From NCBI GenBank assembly GCA_044360075.1, contig JBIKLA010000006.1, positions 70,578-134,577 on the forward strand: a DNA stretch of 64,000 nucleotides. The letters run 5' to 3'. The notes beneath the pieces are model-generated. The model worked only from the letters and a program-made list of their open reading frames with translations, was not told the DNA's origin and did not search any database. The position numbers were made by a program, and so were the translations under genes. This DNA is from OMII01 sp947467385. GTDB taxonomy: Bacteria; Bdellovibrionota_C; UBA2361; OMII01. Shown here in pieces: positions 1-7,318 of the stretch (position 1 is the stretch's first letter; every line of letters begins with the position of its first letter).

Positions 1-318
1 GGAGCAGTACGCCGCGACTACGCTCGCGGGGCACAGGTGTTCGCGGGCGTCGCAGTACGCATCAGCGCCATAGACGACCCTAAATGAGATTGTGTGCGGT
101 CCGGGCGCAATCTCGTAGTCCGAAGAGAATCCATACGCCGTGTCGGCGATGGATGTGCCATCAAGCGCCGCATCCTTGAACGTCATGTTGGGGTTAGAAC
201 GCACAAGCGCGAGCCGCGCCACATCCTCCGGCGGACGCTCCGGGCCAGGATATAGGCGCGTTGTGCACGCACACAGCCCTAACACCGCAGCAAGTATCAC
301 TCTCGGCCTCTGCACCAC
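1..318 (-). CDS. Lipoprotein, partial (C-terminus beyond the left edge)
   Basis: The reading frame begins at a GTG at 318 (or the adjacent GTG at 315) and stays open to the left edge, so the C-terminus is missing. The N-terminus has a hydrophobic stretch ending in LGLCAC, a good signal-peptidase II lipobox, so the product should be an outer- or inner-membrane lipoprotein. The start is set by an AAGGAG Shine-Dalgarno at 325-330 that overlaps the yheU stop codon. Only 3 bases separate the two genes, so they are almost certainly co-transcribed and translationally coupled. The visible 106 residues match no family I recognise. They are moderately Cys-containing (a YCDA and an EHLC segment). Confidence 0.75.
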   Translation of the reverse strand, partial: MVQRPRVILAAVLGLCACTTRLYPGPERPPEDVARLALVRSNPNMTFKDAALDGTSIADTAYGFSSDYEIAPGPHTISFRVVYGADAYCDAREHLCPASVVAAYCS

Positions 319-321
319 CCG

Positions 322-600
322 CTACTCCTTTTCGCCTGCCGCCGCAGCTGCCCCAAGGAAGCGCTTGCTACCTTTAGTGACTAGGTCGCAGCTCTCAGTT
401 GACTCGTCGTAAATGACCGCGACATCCCCCAGCTCAAGCTGCTTCATCACCTGCGCTACCTTACCGTCGAGCCCAGAGCCCTTTCCGGATTCCGAGCCAA
501 CGGACGACCCGTAGCCGTAGTCTGTGCCCTCGCGCAGAACGAACTCCTCAACTATTCCCCTCAGGGTATCAGGGCTTAGCATGGTGTAGGGGATGATCAT
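322..600 (-). CDS. yheU: YheU-family (UPF0270) protein
   Basis: This 92-residue protein starts MIIPYTMLSPDTL and contains FVLREGTDYG, which is the hallmark of the UPF0270/YheU family (E. coli YheU has LIPW..LSPETL...FVLREGTDYG). The biochemical function of the family is not established. The protein is about 20 residues longer than E. coli YheU, with a Gly/Ser-rich insertion after TDYGYG and an Ala/Glu-rich tail. ATG 600 was chosen over the upstream TTG at 633 because it matches the family start. No Shine-Dalgarno is visible; the bases immediately before the ATG form one arm of a perfect 8-bp inverted repeat (601-631). It lies between slyD and a lipoprotein gene on the same strand. Confidence 0.88.
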   Translation of the reverse strand: MIIPYTMLSPDTLRGIVEEFVLREGTDYGYGSSVGSESGKGSGLDGKVAQVMKQLELGDVAVIYDESTESCDLVTKGSKRFLGAAAAAGEKE

Positions 601-631
601 GCCGGGACTATAGCAAGCTTGCCGTCCCGGC
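601..631 (-). promoter_or_regulatory. Nested inverted repeat abutting the yheU start codon
   Basis: GCCGGGAC (601-608) and GTCCCGGC (624-631) are perfect inverted repeats. Between them lies the palindrome GCAAGCTTGC (613-622). On the minus strand the hairpin ends on the base before the yheU ATG. The same interval holds a -10-like TATAGT (607-612, minus), placed so that transcription could begin at or near the start codon. It lacks a T-run, so it is not a classic terminator. It could be an operator, a start-site-masking hairpin or a leaderless promoter. Confidence 0.5.
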
Positions 632-644
632 AAAACCGCCGGCC

Positions 645-1145
645 TTAGTGCTGGTGGCCGCCCGGGCCGTGGGCGTGCCCGTGGCTGAGCTCATCCTGGG
701 AGGCCGGCCGAACGGCCGTCAGCGTAATCTCGAAGTGCAGGGCCTCGCCCGCCAGGGGGTGGTTGGCGTCAAGGATAACGACATCAGGCCTCATTTCTAT
801 GATGCGCGCGGGCACCTTCTGGCCCTGGTCGGACTGAAGCTCAACGACTTCGTCCACGCCGACTGTTTCCGGCAGGTTCCAATGCTCCTTGGGCACCGAG
901 ATGACCAGCTCCTCGCGGCGCGGACCGTATCCCTCCTCCGGCGACACCACCACAGTAAAGGCGGCGCCTCCTGCGGCCTTTCCAAGGAGAGCGGCCTCAA
1001 GCCCTGGCACTATCTGCCCGTAACCATGAAGGTACGAGAGCGGATCTCCCCCTTCCGACGAGTCAAGGACCTGGCCGTCCTTGCTGCGGAGGGTATAATG
1101 GAATGATACGACAGAGTCTTTTGCAATGAGTTGAAGTGCTGACAT
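645..1145 (-). CDS. slyD: SlyD-like FKBP-type peptidyl-prolyl isomerase
   Basis: This 166-residue cytoplasmic cis-trans prolyl isomerase and chaperone belongs to the SlyD family. The sequence shows the FKBP core: residues ~10-35 (SFHYTLRSKDGQVLDSS), then PLSYLHGYGQIVPGLEAAL, followed by the insert-in-flap segment with VSPEEGYG and the return strand DANHPLAGEALHFEITL. The tail is His-rich (SHGHAHGPGGHQH), as in metal-binding SlyD proteins. The start at 1145 is supported by a TAAGGAG Shine-Dalgarno six bases upstream. It is the first gene of a minus-strand group with yheU and the partial lipoprotein. The His-rich tail suggests nickel or zinc binding, but the tail is shorter than in E. coli SlyD. 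Confidence 0.93.
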   Translation of the reverse strand: MSALQLIAKDSVVSFHYTLRSKDGQVLDSSEGGDPLSYLHGYGQIVPGLEAALLGKAAGGAAFTVVVSPEEGYGPRREELVISVPKEHWNLPETVGVDEVVELQSDQGQKVPARIIEMRPDVVILDANHPLAGEALHFEITLTAVRPASQDELSHGHAHGPGGHQH

Positions 1146-1237
1146 GAGAGCTCCTTAGCGCCTAGCGCGAACCAGTTAACCCGCACTGCGATTCATGGCA
1201 CCACGGTGCGGCGTCCTTAAATCGTAGCACACGCCCT

Positions 1238-1278
1238 AGAGCCTGAATACCCAAGGAACGCCATTGGGCGTAGGCTCT
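1238..1278. repeat. Two-tier inverted repeat between slyD and prfC
   Basis: AGAGCCT (1238-1244) pairs with AGGCTCT (1272-1278), and inside it CCCAA (1250-1254) pairs with TTGGG (1264-1268). It sits in the 264-bp divergent intergenic region between the slyD and prfC start codons, so it may act in a 5' leader on either strand. No T-tract follows on either side. The rest of this region holds no convincing gene. Confidence 0.35.
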
Positions 1279-1409
1279 CGGACTCTTTTGCGCAAGCCAC
1301 ACGGCTGCATAAACACCTAAATTTACATGAAAAGTGACCCATCGCCTGCCGCTAGCAACAGCGGTAGGTGTGCGCGCCGACGTGGTCTGTGCTAAAACCA
1401 CTCGCGAGT

Positions 1410-3020
1410 ATGTCAGACGCAGTATCCCAAAAAGAACTCTCGGCGCAGATCGCCAAGCGCCGAACCTTCGCCATCATCAGCCATCCAGACGCCGGGAAAA
1501 CTACGCTGACCGAAAAGCTACTGCTTTATTCGGGCCAGATAGGCGTCGCCGGAATGGTTAGGGCCCGCAAGGGCGGGCGCGCCACGAGTTCCGACTGGAT
1601 GAAGCTTGAGCAAGAGCGCGGAATCTCGGTGTCCGCATCGGCGATGCAATTTCCGTACAAGGAATCCGTTATCAACGTACTCGACACGCCAGGCCACCAG
1701 GACTTCAGCGAGGACACATACAGGACCCTTACGGCCGCTGACAGCGCCGTGATGGTACTTGATGCCGGAAAAGGCGTTGAGGAGCAGACGCGCAAGCTCT
1801 TTGCCGTATGCCGCATGCAGAAAACCCCTATCCTGACTTTCATTAACAAGATGGACCTGCACGGAAAGGATCCGCTTGAGCTTCTGCAGGAGGTTGAGGC
1901 GGTGCTCGGCATTCTGGCAACCCCCATCAACTGGCCGATCGGGCACGGCAGCCAATTCAAGGGCGTGGTGTACCCGGATACGCGGCAGGTGATGCTCTTC
2001 AAAAAGTCCGAGATCGGAGGCGCAGCCAAAGCTGAGTTTCTTTCGGTGTCGCTGGAAGAGGCGCGCTCAAGCGGCGCCATCTCACAGGAGGAGCACGCCC
2101 AGCTTAATGACGAGCTTGAGCTTCTCTCGGCAGCCGGCAACCCGTTCTCATACGAGAAGTTCCTCCAGGGGGAAATCACCCCCGTTTTCTTCGGCTCCGC
2201 CCTAACGAACTTTGGAGTTGAGCCCTTCTTTGACTCTTTCGCCAAACTTGCGCCCCCTCCGCACGCCTATATGGCCGACACGTCGGCGGGGGAAGCGGTA
2301 GAGATCGATCCAAGTCAGAAGCCCTTCTCTGCGTACGTATTCAAGATCCAGGCGAATATGAACCCAAAGCACCGCGACAGCATGGCCTACATGCGCGTTT
2401 GCTCGGGACACTTCGAGCGTGACATGGTCGTTAAGCACCACCGCTCGGGCAAGGAGATTCGGCTTTCGCGCTCCTACAGCCTTGTTGCCAAGGACAGAAA
2501 TACAGTAGACGAAGGGTACCCGGGCGACATTATCGGGGTCATTAATCCTGGTGTCTTCGCCATCGGTGACACGGTTTCGCTCGACGGCGGCTTTAACTAC
2601 AAGCCGATGCCTCAATTTCCGCCCGAGATAGTAGCCCAGATTCGGCCGACCGATGTCCTTAAGCACAAGCAGTTCGACAAGGGTATCGACCAGCTTGCAC
2701 ACGAGGGCGCTGTGCAGATCCTTCGCTCGATGCGGAATCCTAAGGATCCCCCTCTCGTTGCGGCGGTCGGAAAGCTCCAGTTCGATGTGCTCGTCTTTCG
2801 CCTCAAGGAGGAGTACGGCGTGTCAACAGCAATCGATTATCTTCCGTACCGACACAGCTGCTACGTTATTGGCGAGGTGAAGGGCCTCACCCTTCCGATG
2901 GGCTCGTTTCTGGCGCTTGATGCGCGGGACCGCACAGTGCTTCTCCTAAGCGCCGAGTGGGAAAAGAAATACGTGCGAGAGAAGAACCCGGACCGACTGT
3001 TCCCCGACTTCGTCCGATAG
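1410..3020 (+). CDS. prfC: Peptide chain release factor 3
   Basis: This 536-residue translational GTPase recycles RF1 and RF2 from the ribosome after termination. The G domain is clear: SHPDAGKT (24-31, G1), DTPGHQDFSEDT (G3) and NKMD (G4). EF-Tu-like domain II and the RF3-specific C-terminus follow. Length and order match bacterial RF3 (E. coli 529 residues). ATG 1410 (MSDAVSQKEL) was preferred to an upstream in-frame start at 1368 because homologues begin about here. It ends 11 bp from the convergent cystathionine gamma-lyase gene. It is the only plus-strand gene in this part and appears monocistronic. Confidence 0.96.
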   Translation: MSDAVSQKELSAQIAKRRTFAIISHPDAGKTTLTEKLLLYSGQIGVAGMVRARKGGRATSSDWMKLEQERGISVSASAMQFPYKESVINVLDTPGHQDFSEDTYRTLTAADSAVMVLDAGKGVEEQTRKLFAVCRMQKTPILTFINKMDLHGKDPLELLQEVEAVLGILATPINWPIGHGSQFKGVVYPDTRQVMLFKKSEIGGAAKAEFLSVSLEEARSSGAISQEEHAQLNDELELLSAAGNPFSYEKFLQGEITPVFFGSALTNFGVEPFFDSFAKLAPPPHAYMADTSAGEAVEIDPSQKPFSAYVFKIQANMNPKHRDSMAYMRVCSGHFERDMVVKHHRSGKEIRLSRSYSLVAKDRNTVDEGYPGDIIGVINPGVFAIGDTVSLDGGFNYKPMPQFPPEIVAQIRPTDVLKHKQFDKGIDQLAHEGAVQILRSMRNPKDPPLVAAVGKLQFDVLVFRLKEEYGVSTAIDYLPYRHSCYVIGEVKGLTLPMGSFLALDARDRTVLLLSAEWEKKYVREKNPDRLFPDFVR

Positions 3021-3031
3021 TCGTCCCCGAG

Positions 3032-4213
3032 CTACGACATCGCCCGCCGGAATCCGGCCTCAAGGTCGGCTATCAGGTCGTCCACATCCTCGATCCCAAC
3101 CGAGAGCCGAATAAGCCCGTCGGAGATGCCTGATTTCTCGCGCACCTCTTTCGGAATCGAGGCGTGGGTCATGATCGCGGGGTGCTCAATCAGGCTCTCC
3201 ACCCCCCCGAGGCTCTCGGCCAGCGAGAAGACCCTTACGGTCTCTAAGAACTTGCGCGACGGCTCAACTCCTCCCTTAATCACCATCGTGATCATCCCGC
3301 CGCCGTTTCGCATCTGCCTCTTGGCGACCTCGTGCTGGGGGTGGCTACGGAGGCCGGGATAGCGCACATACTCTACGGCTTTATGACCCTCCAGGTACTC
3401 CGCAATCTGGTGGGCGTTCTTGGCGCTCTGCTCCATCCGGACGGCGAGGGTCTTCACCCCCCGCAGGATAAGGAAGCAGTCGAAGGGGCTCGGCACAGAG
3501 CCTATGGCATTCTGGAGGAACGAAAGGCGCTCACAGAGCTCCTTGTTGTCTCCCACAACCACTATACCCCCGACGCAGTCGGAGTGGCCGTTGAGGTACT
3601 TCGTTGCGGAATGAAGCACGACCGAGAAGCCGTGCGAGAGCGGCTGCTGCAGGTACGGGCTCGCAAAGGTATTGTCGCAGACCGATATGAAGCTCTCTCT
3701 TTTGGCAAAGGCGCCAACCTGCTCAAGGTCACACACCTTCAGCAGCGGATTTGTCGGTGTTTCTACCCACACCATCCTCGTATTCGGCCGGCGCGCGCTC
3801 TCAAGGTTGGCCCGCACACTACGCGCGTCAGAGAGGTCAACGTAGGTCACCTCGAGCCCCATAGACTGCTTCCTCACGCGCTCAAAGAGGCGATAGGTGC
3901 CGCCATAGAGGTCATCCCCAGCAATGATGTGAGAGCCGGCCGGCAAAAGCTCAAGAACGGTTGCGCTCGCCGCCATTCCGCTTGAGAAGCCAAAGCCTGC
4001 CGCTCCGCCCTCAAGTGCGGCGACGCAGCGCTCATACGCGTAGCGCGTCGGGTTGTGAGAGCGCGCATAGTCGAAGCCCTTGTGCACGCCCGGACTCTGC
4101 TGCACATAGGTAGATGTAGCAAATATCGGGGGGATAATGGCCCCTGTGGTTGCCTCCGGCTCCTGTCCGACGTGCAGCGCCTTCGTCGAAAATCCCGCAC
4201 CATCTTTAGCCAT
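3032..4213 (-). CDS. Cystathionine gamma-lyase / gamma-synthase (PLP)
   Basis: This 393-residue Cys/Met-metabolism PLP enzyme has the PLP-binding lysine at K205 in HSATKYLNGHSD, the phosphate-binding SSGM at 77-80 and the YSRSHNPT-like DYARSHNPTR near residue 50. The family includes cystathionine gamma-synthase and gamma-lyase, and sequence alone does not separate them with certainty. The start codon lies inside the end of the cystathionine beta-synthase gene (8-bp overlap), so the pair is translationally coupled. That context favours gamma-lyase, acting after beta-synthase to release cysteine from cystathionine. Confidence 0.92.
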   Translation of the reverse strand: MAKDGAGFSTKALHVGQEPEATTGAIIPPIFATSTYVQQSPGVHKGFDYARSHNPTRYAYERCVAALEGGAAGFGFSSGMAASATVLELLPAGSHIIAGDDLYGGTYRLFERVRKQSMGLEVTYVDLSDARSVRANLESARRPNTRMVWVETPTNPLLKVCDLEQVGAFAKRESFISVCDNTFASPYLQQPLSHGFSVVLHSATKYLNGHSDCVGGIVVVGDNKELCERLSFLQNAIGSVPSPFDCFLILRGVKTLAVRMEQSAKNAHQIAEYLEGHKAVEYVRYPGLRSHPQHEVAKRQMRNGGGMITMVIKGGVEPSRKFLETVRVFSLAESLGGVESLIEHPAIMTHASIPKEVREKSGISDGLIRLSVGIEDVDDLIADLEAGFRRAMS

Positions 4214-5561
4214 GATTCTTTCTCCGCATATAGTTCAGGTAATCGATCTTGGTCACAAGCCCAAGCAGCCGCCCCTCATGCACAATAATGGGCACGAGGT
4301 CACGCTCGAAGAGTAACTTCAGGGCGGACGGGTCGGCGCTGGGCGGGAGGGTTTCCAGGCTGGTGGACATGAAGTCCCGGACCTGGCGCCCAAACTGCGC
4401 TTGGTCCTCCCCCACAGCGTTAAGGAGATCCAATTCATCGATAATGCCAAGAAGCTGCCCCTCGCTGACGACAGGAAGCTGGGAAATGCCGTGGCCCCGC
4501 ATGCGGCTATACGCGGTGCCTAGGGTGTCAGTTGGCTCGATGGAGATCGGCAACTTTTGGCTGATATAGTCACGCAGATCGCCGTAGTGCTCGCCCGCAA
4601 GGAGCCCCTGGTCCCTCATCCACGTGTCATCGAAAAGCTTCGTTATGTAGCGCGCCCCGGTGTCGCAGATGAATGTGACAACCCGCTTCGGCGAGGTCTG
4701 CTCGCGGCAATACCGAAGCGCCGTTGCCACGAGGAGGCCCGAGGAAGACCCGGCAAGGATCCCCTCTCGCTTGAAGACCTCTCGCGCGACGTCGAAGCTC
4801 TCGGCGTCGGAAACCGAGTAGCTGCGCTTGACTCGTGAAAGGTCGGCCACCGGCGGAATAAAGTCTTCGCCCATGCCCTCGATGAGCCATGACCCCGACT
4901 CCTTAAGCAGCTCCCCGGTTCGAACGTAGTGGTCGAGAATTGAGCCCACCGGATCCGCCAACACTAGCTCTGTATGCGGCGAAGCCTTAGCAAAAAATCG
5001 AGAGAGGCCAGTGAGGGTTCCGCCCGATCCCACCCCCACTACGATCGCGTCAACCCGGTGCTCCATCTGTTCCCAGATCTCAGGCCCGGTCGTGGCTTCG
5101 TGGGCCGCCGGGTTCGCCTCATTGCCGAACTGATTCGTGTAATAGGAGTCCGGAATCTCCTTCGAGAGGCGCTCTGCGATGTCCTGATAGTAGGCCGGAT
5201 GCCCCTTGCCAACGTCCGAGCGCGTGATTATCACCTCCGCCCCAAGCGCCCGAACGGTTCTCACCTTCTCTTGACTCATCTTATCGGGGATGACGAGGAT
5301 CAGCTTGTATCCCTTGAGCGCAGCAACGAGCGCTAGGCCAATACCCGTGTTGCCCGCTGTAGCCTCAATTATCGTTCCTCCCGCGCGCAAGAGCCCAGAA
5401 CGCTCAGCTGCCTCAACCATGGCCAGCGCGATGCGATCCTTGATCGAGCCGGTTGGGTTCTGATTCTCAAGCTTCACAAAAAGCTCACACGGCCCAGTGT
5501 CGAAGCGGGTGAGCTTTACGAGCGGGGTATTGCCGATCAGGTCCAGAACGGAGTGAGTCAT
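4206..5561 (-). CDS. Cystathionine beta-synthase with C-terminal CBS pair
   Basis: This 451-residue fold-type II PLP enzyme condenses serine (or O-acetylserine) with homocysteine to give cystathionine. The Schiff-base lysine is K41 in NPTGSIKDR, and the PLP-phosphate loop GNTGIG is near residue 70. The last ~110 residues form two CBS repeats (RMRGHGISQLPVVSEG and the final domain with IVHEGRLLGLVTKIDYL), which usually bind adenosyl ligands. There is no N-terminal haem domain. It heads a two-gene minus-strand operon with the gamma-lyase. A TATACT -10-like hexamer lies at 5584-5589 upstream. Confidence 0.94.
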   Translation of the reverse strand: MTHSVLDLIGNTPLVKLTRFDTGPCELFVKLENQNPTGSIKDRIALAMVEAAERSGLLRAGGTIIEATAGNTGIGLALVAALKGYKLILVIPDKMSQEKVRTVRALGAEVIITRSDVGKGHPAYYQDIAERLSKEIPDSYYTNQFGNEANPAAHEATTGPEIWEQMEHRVDAIVVGVGSGGTLTGLSRFFAKASPHTELVLADPVGSILDHYVRTGELLKESGSWLIEGMGEDFIPPVADLSRVKRSYSVSDAESFDVAREVFKREGILAGSSSGLLVATALRYCREQTSPKRVVTFICDTGARYITKLFDDTWMRDQGLLAGEHYGDLRDYISQKLPISIEPTDTLGTAYSRMRGHGISQLPVVSEGQLLGIIDELDLLNAVGEDQAQFGRQVRDFMSTSLETLPPSADPSALKLLFERDLVPIIVHEGRLLGLVTKIDYLNYMRRKNHG

Positions 5562-5583
5562 AGAGAGCCGGTTGTTAAGGTTG

Positions 5584-5596
5584 AGTATAGCTATAC
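5584..5596 (-). promoter_or_regulatory. -10-like element and palindrome upstream of the transsulfuration operon
   Basis: GTATAGCTATAC (5585-5596) is a perfect 12-bp palindrome containing TATACT on the minus strand, 23 bp upstream of the beta-synthase ATG. The hexamer matches the sigma70 -10 consensus at 5 of 6 positions. No convincing -35 was found at 16-18 bp. The palindrome could be an operator or could serve both divergent transcripts (beta-synthase and sufE). Confidence 0.35.
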
Positions 5597-5658
5597 CGCA
5601 CGCTTAGCTCGCTCGAAAGCAAAAATGTCCCCTCCCCCGAGGCCGGCAGCCGCTTCCT

Positions 5659-5678
5659 AAGGAGGCCAGATGTGGTAA
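5659..5678 (+). promoter_or_regulatory. Shine-Dalgarno plus two-codon ORF (Met-Trp-stop) ahead of sufE
   Basis: AAGGAGG at 5659-5665 is followed four bases later by ATG TGG TAA (5670-5678), in the same frame as sufE. The sufE ATG at 5688 lies only 9 bases beyond this stop and has no ribosome-binding site of its own; the strong one is 22 bases away. Either the two-codon ORF loads ribosomes that reinitiate at sufE, or sufE starts at 5670 in relatives and this copy carries a sequence change. Confidence 0.4.
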
Positions 5679-5687
5679 AAACCCTGC

Positions 5688-6122
5688 ATGAACCTGCGAA
5701 CTGACTATCCAAACCGGCTGCTGCTCGATGAGTACGCCGCTCTCGATACGGCCGAAGATCGCCTCTCATGGCTCATGGACCGGGAGAGCGCCCACTCTGA
5801 CCTGCTTGAGAGCGACATGACCCCAGAAAAGCGGGTGCCCGGCTGCGTCTCCGGGCTATGGCTTAAGGCCGTGGTGAGGGAAGGCATATGCTCATTTTAT
5901 GCCCGCAGCGAGTCTCCTATGGTGAGTGGGGTGGTCACGTTCCTGTGCGAGCTGTACAGCGGGCTGTCACCGGAGGATGTCATTACCCTCGCTACTACGA
6001 TTCCAGGCAAGCTAGCCCTTGAGGGCCTCCTGAGCACGACCCGCAAGCGGGCCGTGTCGAGCGCTATTTCTTTTTTCCGGCACACTGCCCAGCAGCACCT
6101 CGACACGCTGGCAGCGGCATAG
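5688..6122 (+). CDS. sufE: SufE/CsdE-family sulfur acceptor protein
   Basis: This 144-residue cytosolic protein accepts persulfide sulfur from a group-II cysteine desulfurase and passes it on. The acceptor cysteine is C53 in RVPGCVSGLWL, the conserved VxGCxSxVW motif of the family. ATG 5688 was chosen because the upstream in-frame ATG at 5670 is followed immediately by a stop codon. It is followed after 6 bp by tatD on the same strand, and tcdA (csdL) faces the pair. In E. coli the SufE paralogue CsdE works with TcdA, so the context favours a CsdE-like role. No desulfurase gene is in the window. Confidence 0.9.
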   Translation: MNLRTDYPNRLLLDEYAALDTAEDRLSWLMDRESAHSDLLESDMTPEKRVPGCVSGLWLKAVVREGICSFYARSESPMVSGVVTFLCELYSGLSPEDVITLATTIPGKLALEGLLSTTRKRAVSSAISFFRHTAQQHLDTLAAA

Positions 6123-6128
6123 CGCCAC

Positions 6129-6938
6129 ATGCGGCTTTTTGACGCCCACAACCACCTGCACGACAAGCGCCTGGCGCTCAGCCCCGACGAGCTCATCGCT
6201 GAATGCGTCTCTTCGGGCGTTGTAGCGGCAGTTGTCAACGGCACTGCGGAGGACGACTGGGACGAGGTGCTATCTCTCGCGCAGCGCAACCCCGTGGTGG
6301 TGCCCTCCTTTGGCCTTCATCCGTGGCGCTTTCCCAGCCGATCGCCTGAGTGGCTGGACAGCCTCGTGCGAAATCTTCGCTCAATCCCCTCCGGCGTGGG
6401 AGAGATCGGGATCGACCGCTGGAAGACTGACCTCGATCCCAAGGAGCAGGAGTCGGTGTTTATGGCGCAGGTTGAGATTGCGCAGCAAGAGAGCCGGCCC
6501 ATGTCTATTCATGGCCTTCGGGCCTGGGGGCGGCTGCATGAGCTCTTGCGTGGGGTTCGCATCCCCCAATGCGGATTTTTGCTGCACAGCTACGGCGGCC
6601 CGCCGGAGATGGTCCCGCAATTCGCGAGCCTGGGCGCATACTTCTCTTTCCCGGGATCCTTCCTTAACCCTGGGCGCGAGATGAAGATTGCCGCCTTCGC
6701 TGCCGTTCCGGCGGAGCGCCTACTGCTCGAAACTGACGCCCCGGACCAGTGCCTTCCGCCAGCTATGGATAGGTACGCGCTAACCTCTCCGCAGGACGGA
6801 AAGCGGACCAATCATCCGGCAAACATCCGCGCCGTCTACGAGGGGTACGCAGAATCGCAGGGACTTGAGCTTTCTGCGTTGTCGGCGCAGCTCGAGCGTA
6901 ACTTCCGTGCGCTCTTCGGTGCGCTGCTCCGCGCGTAG
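6129..6938 (+). CDS. TatD-family metal-dependent hydrolase
   Basis: This 269-residue TIM-barrel amidohydrolase belongs to the TatD DNase family. Metal ligands visible are the HxH pair H7/H9 in FDAHNHLHD, the glutamate in GVGEIGID, later histidines in MSIHGLRAWG and LLHSYGG, and the aspartate in LLLETDAPD. Characterised members are 3'-5' DNases or deoxyribonucleases; the substrate here is unknown. It follows sufE with a 6-bp gap, so the two are probably one transcript. Confidence 0.9.
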   Translation: MRLFDAHNHLHDKRLALSPDELIAECVSSGVVAAVVNGTAEDDWDEVLSLAQRNPVVVPSFGLHPWRFPSRSPEWLDSLVRNLRSIPSGVGEIGIDRWKTDLDPKEQESVFMAQVEIAQQESRPMSIHGLRAWGRLHELLRGVRIPQCGFLLHSYGGPPEMVPQFASLGAYFSFPGSFLNPGREMKIAAFAAVPAERLLLETDAPDQCLPPAMDRYALTSPQDGKRTNHPANIRAVYEGYAESQGLELSALSAQLERNFRALFGALLRA

Positions 6939-7026
6939 GATTCAGATCTAAGCTCCACTACATTCTGAAGCGTCTACCCCCTCCTTATCTGCCCGGCTCA
7001 ACGCGCTCGCCGGGGTAATCTCTCTC

Positions 7027-7145
7027 CGCGAGCCGAGAGGTTCGCGACAAAATTGCACGGGTAGAGGATGTCCCTCTGGACAACCACGGTTCCGAACGAA
7101 GCGTGGTTGCGAGGACGGAGGGAATGTTTTGCAAATCGGTTTGCA
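7027..7145 (+). ncRNA. Candidate structured leader or RNA: four tandem hairpins
   Basis: Four stem-loops lie in a row. CGCGAGCC-GAGA-GGTTCGCG (7027-7046) is an 8-bp stem with a GAGA tetraloop and one G-U pair. AGAGG/CCTCT spans 7063-7077. CAACCACG/CGTGGTTG (7081-7109) is an 8-bp stem with inner GTT/AAC pairing. TGCAAA-TCGG-TTTGCA spans 7130-7145. Together they look like a folded 5' leader of the 40-codon gene at 7186, or a small RNA. I recognise no known riboswitch class. The orientation is inferred from the downstream gene, and no clear promoter was found in 6939-7026. Confidence 0.4.
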
Positions 7146-7185
7146 GACACTTCGGCTGGCGACCGCTGGTTAAGGAGAGTGTGTC

Positions 7186-7308
7186 ATGTTGACGTTACGT
7201 CGAGTACCTGTGCCGTACGAAGAAACTGGCTGTGGGAAGCCGGGATGCCCTATTAAGCACCGCCACTACCACACCAGTTGGCCCGGCTATGGCGAGGATG
7301 ACGAGTAA
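7186..7308 (+). CDS. Small Cys/His-containing protein (40 residues)
   Basis: This 40-codon ORF has a strong Shine-Dalgarno, TAAGGAGAG, seven bases before the ATG. The product carries C16 and C21 in GCGKPGCP, followed by alternating histidines (H25, H27, H29 in KHRHYH), and ends in an acidic tail (GEDDE). The arrangement could bind a metal such as zinc, but no family is recognised. It sits alone between tatD and the convergent tcdA, downstream of four tandem hairpins. A longer frame at 7068-7256 overlaps it but has a badly placed ribosome-binding site. Confidence 0.5.
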   Translation: MLTLRRVPVPYEETGCGKPGCPIKHRHYHTSWPGYGEDDE

Positions 7309-7318
7309 CTTGTTGCCC

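Noticed and set aside
140..412. Plus-strand frame of 90 residues overlapping yheU and the lipoprotein
   Set aside because: The minus strand carries a family-matched gene and a lipobox-bearing gene with good spacing. The plus frame has no Shine-Dalgarno and no family features.
1162..1401. Minus-strand 79-residue frame between slyD and prfC
   Set aside because: Odd composition, no Shine-Dalgarno, overlaps the predicted prfC promoter region.
7068..7256. 62-residue plus-strand frame over the hairpin region
   Set aside because: Its TAGAGG is immediately before the ATG, too close to function. It overlaps the better supported 40-codon gene and covers the structured leader.
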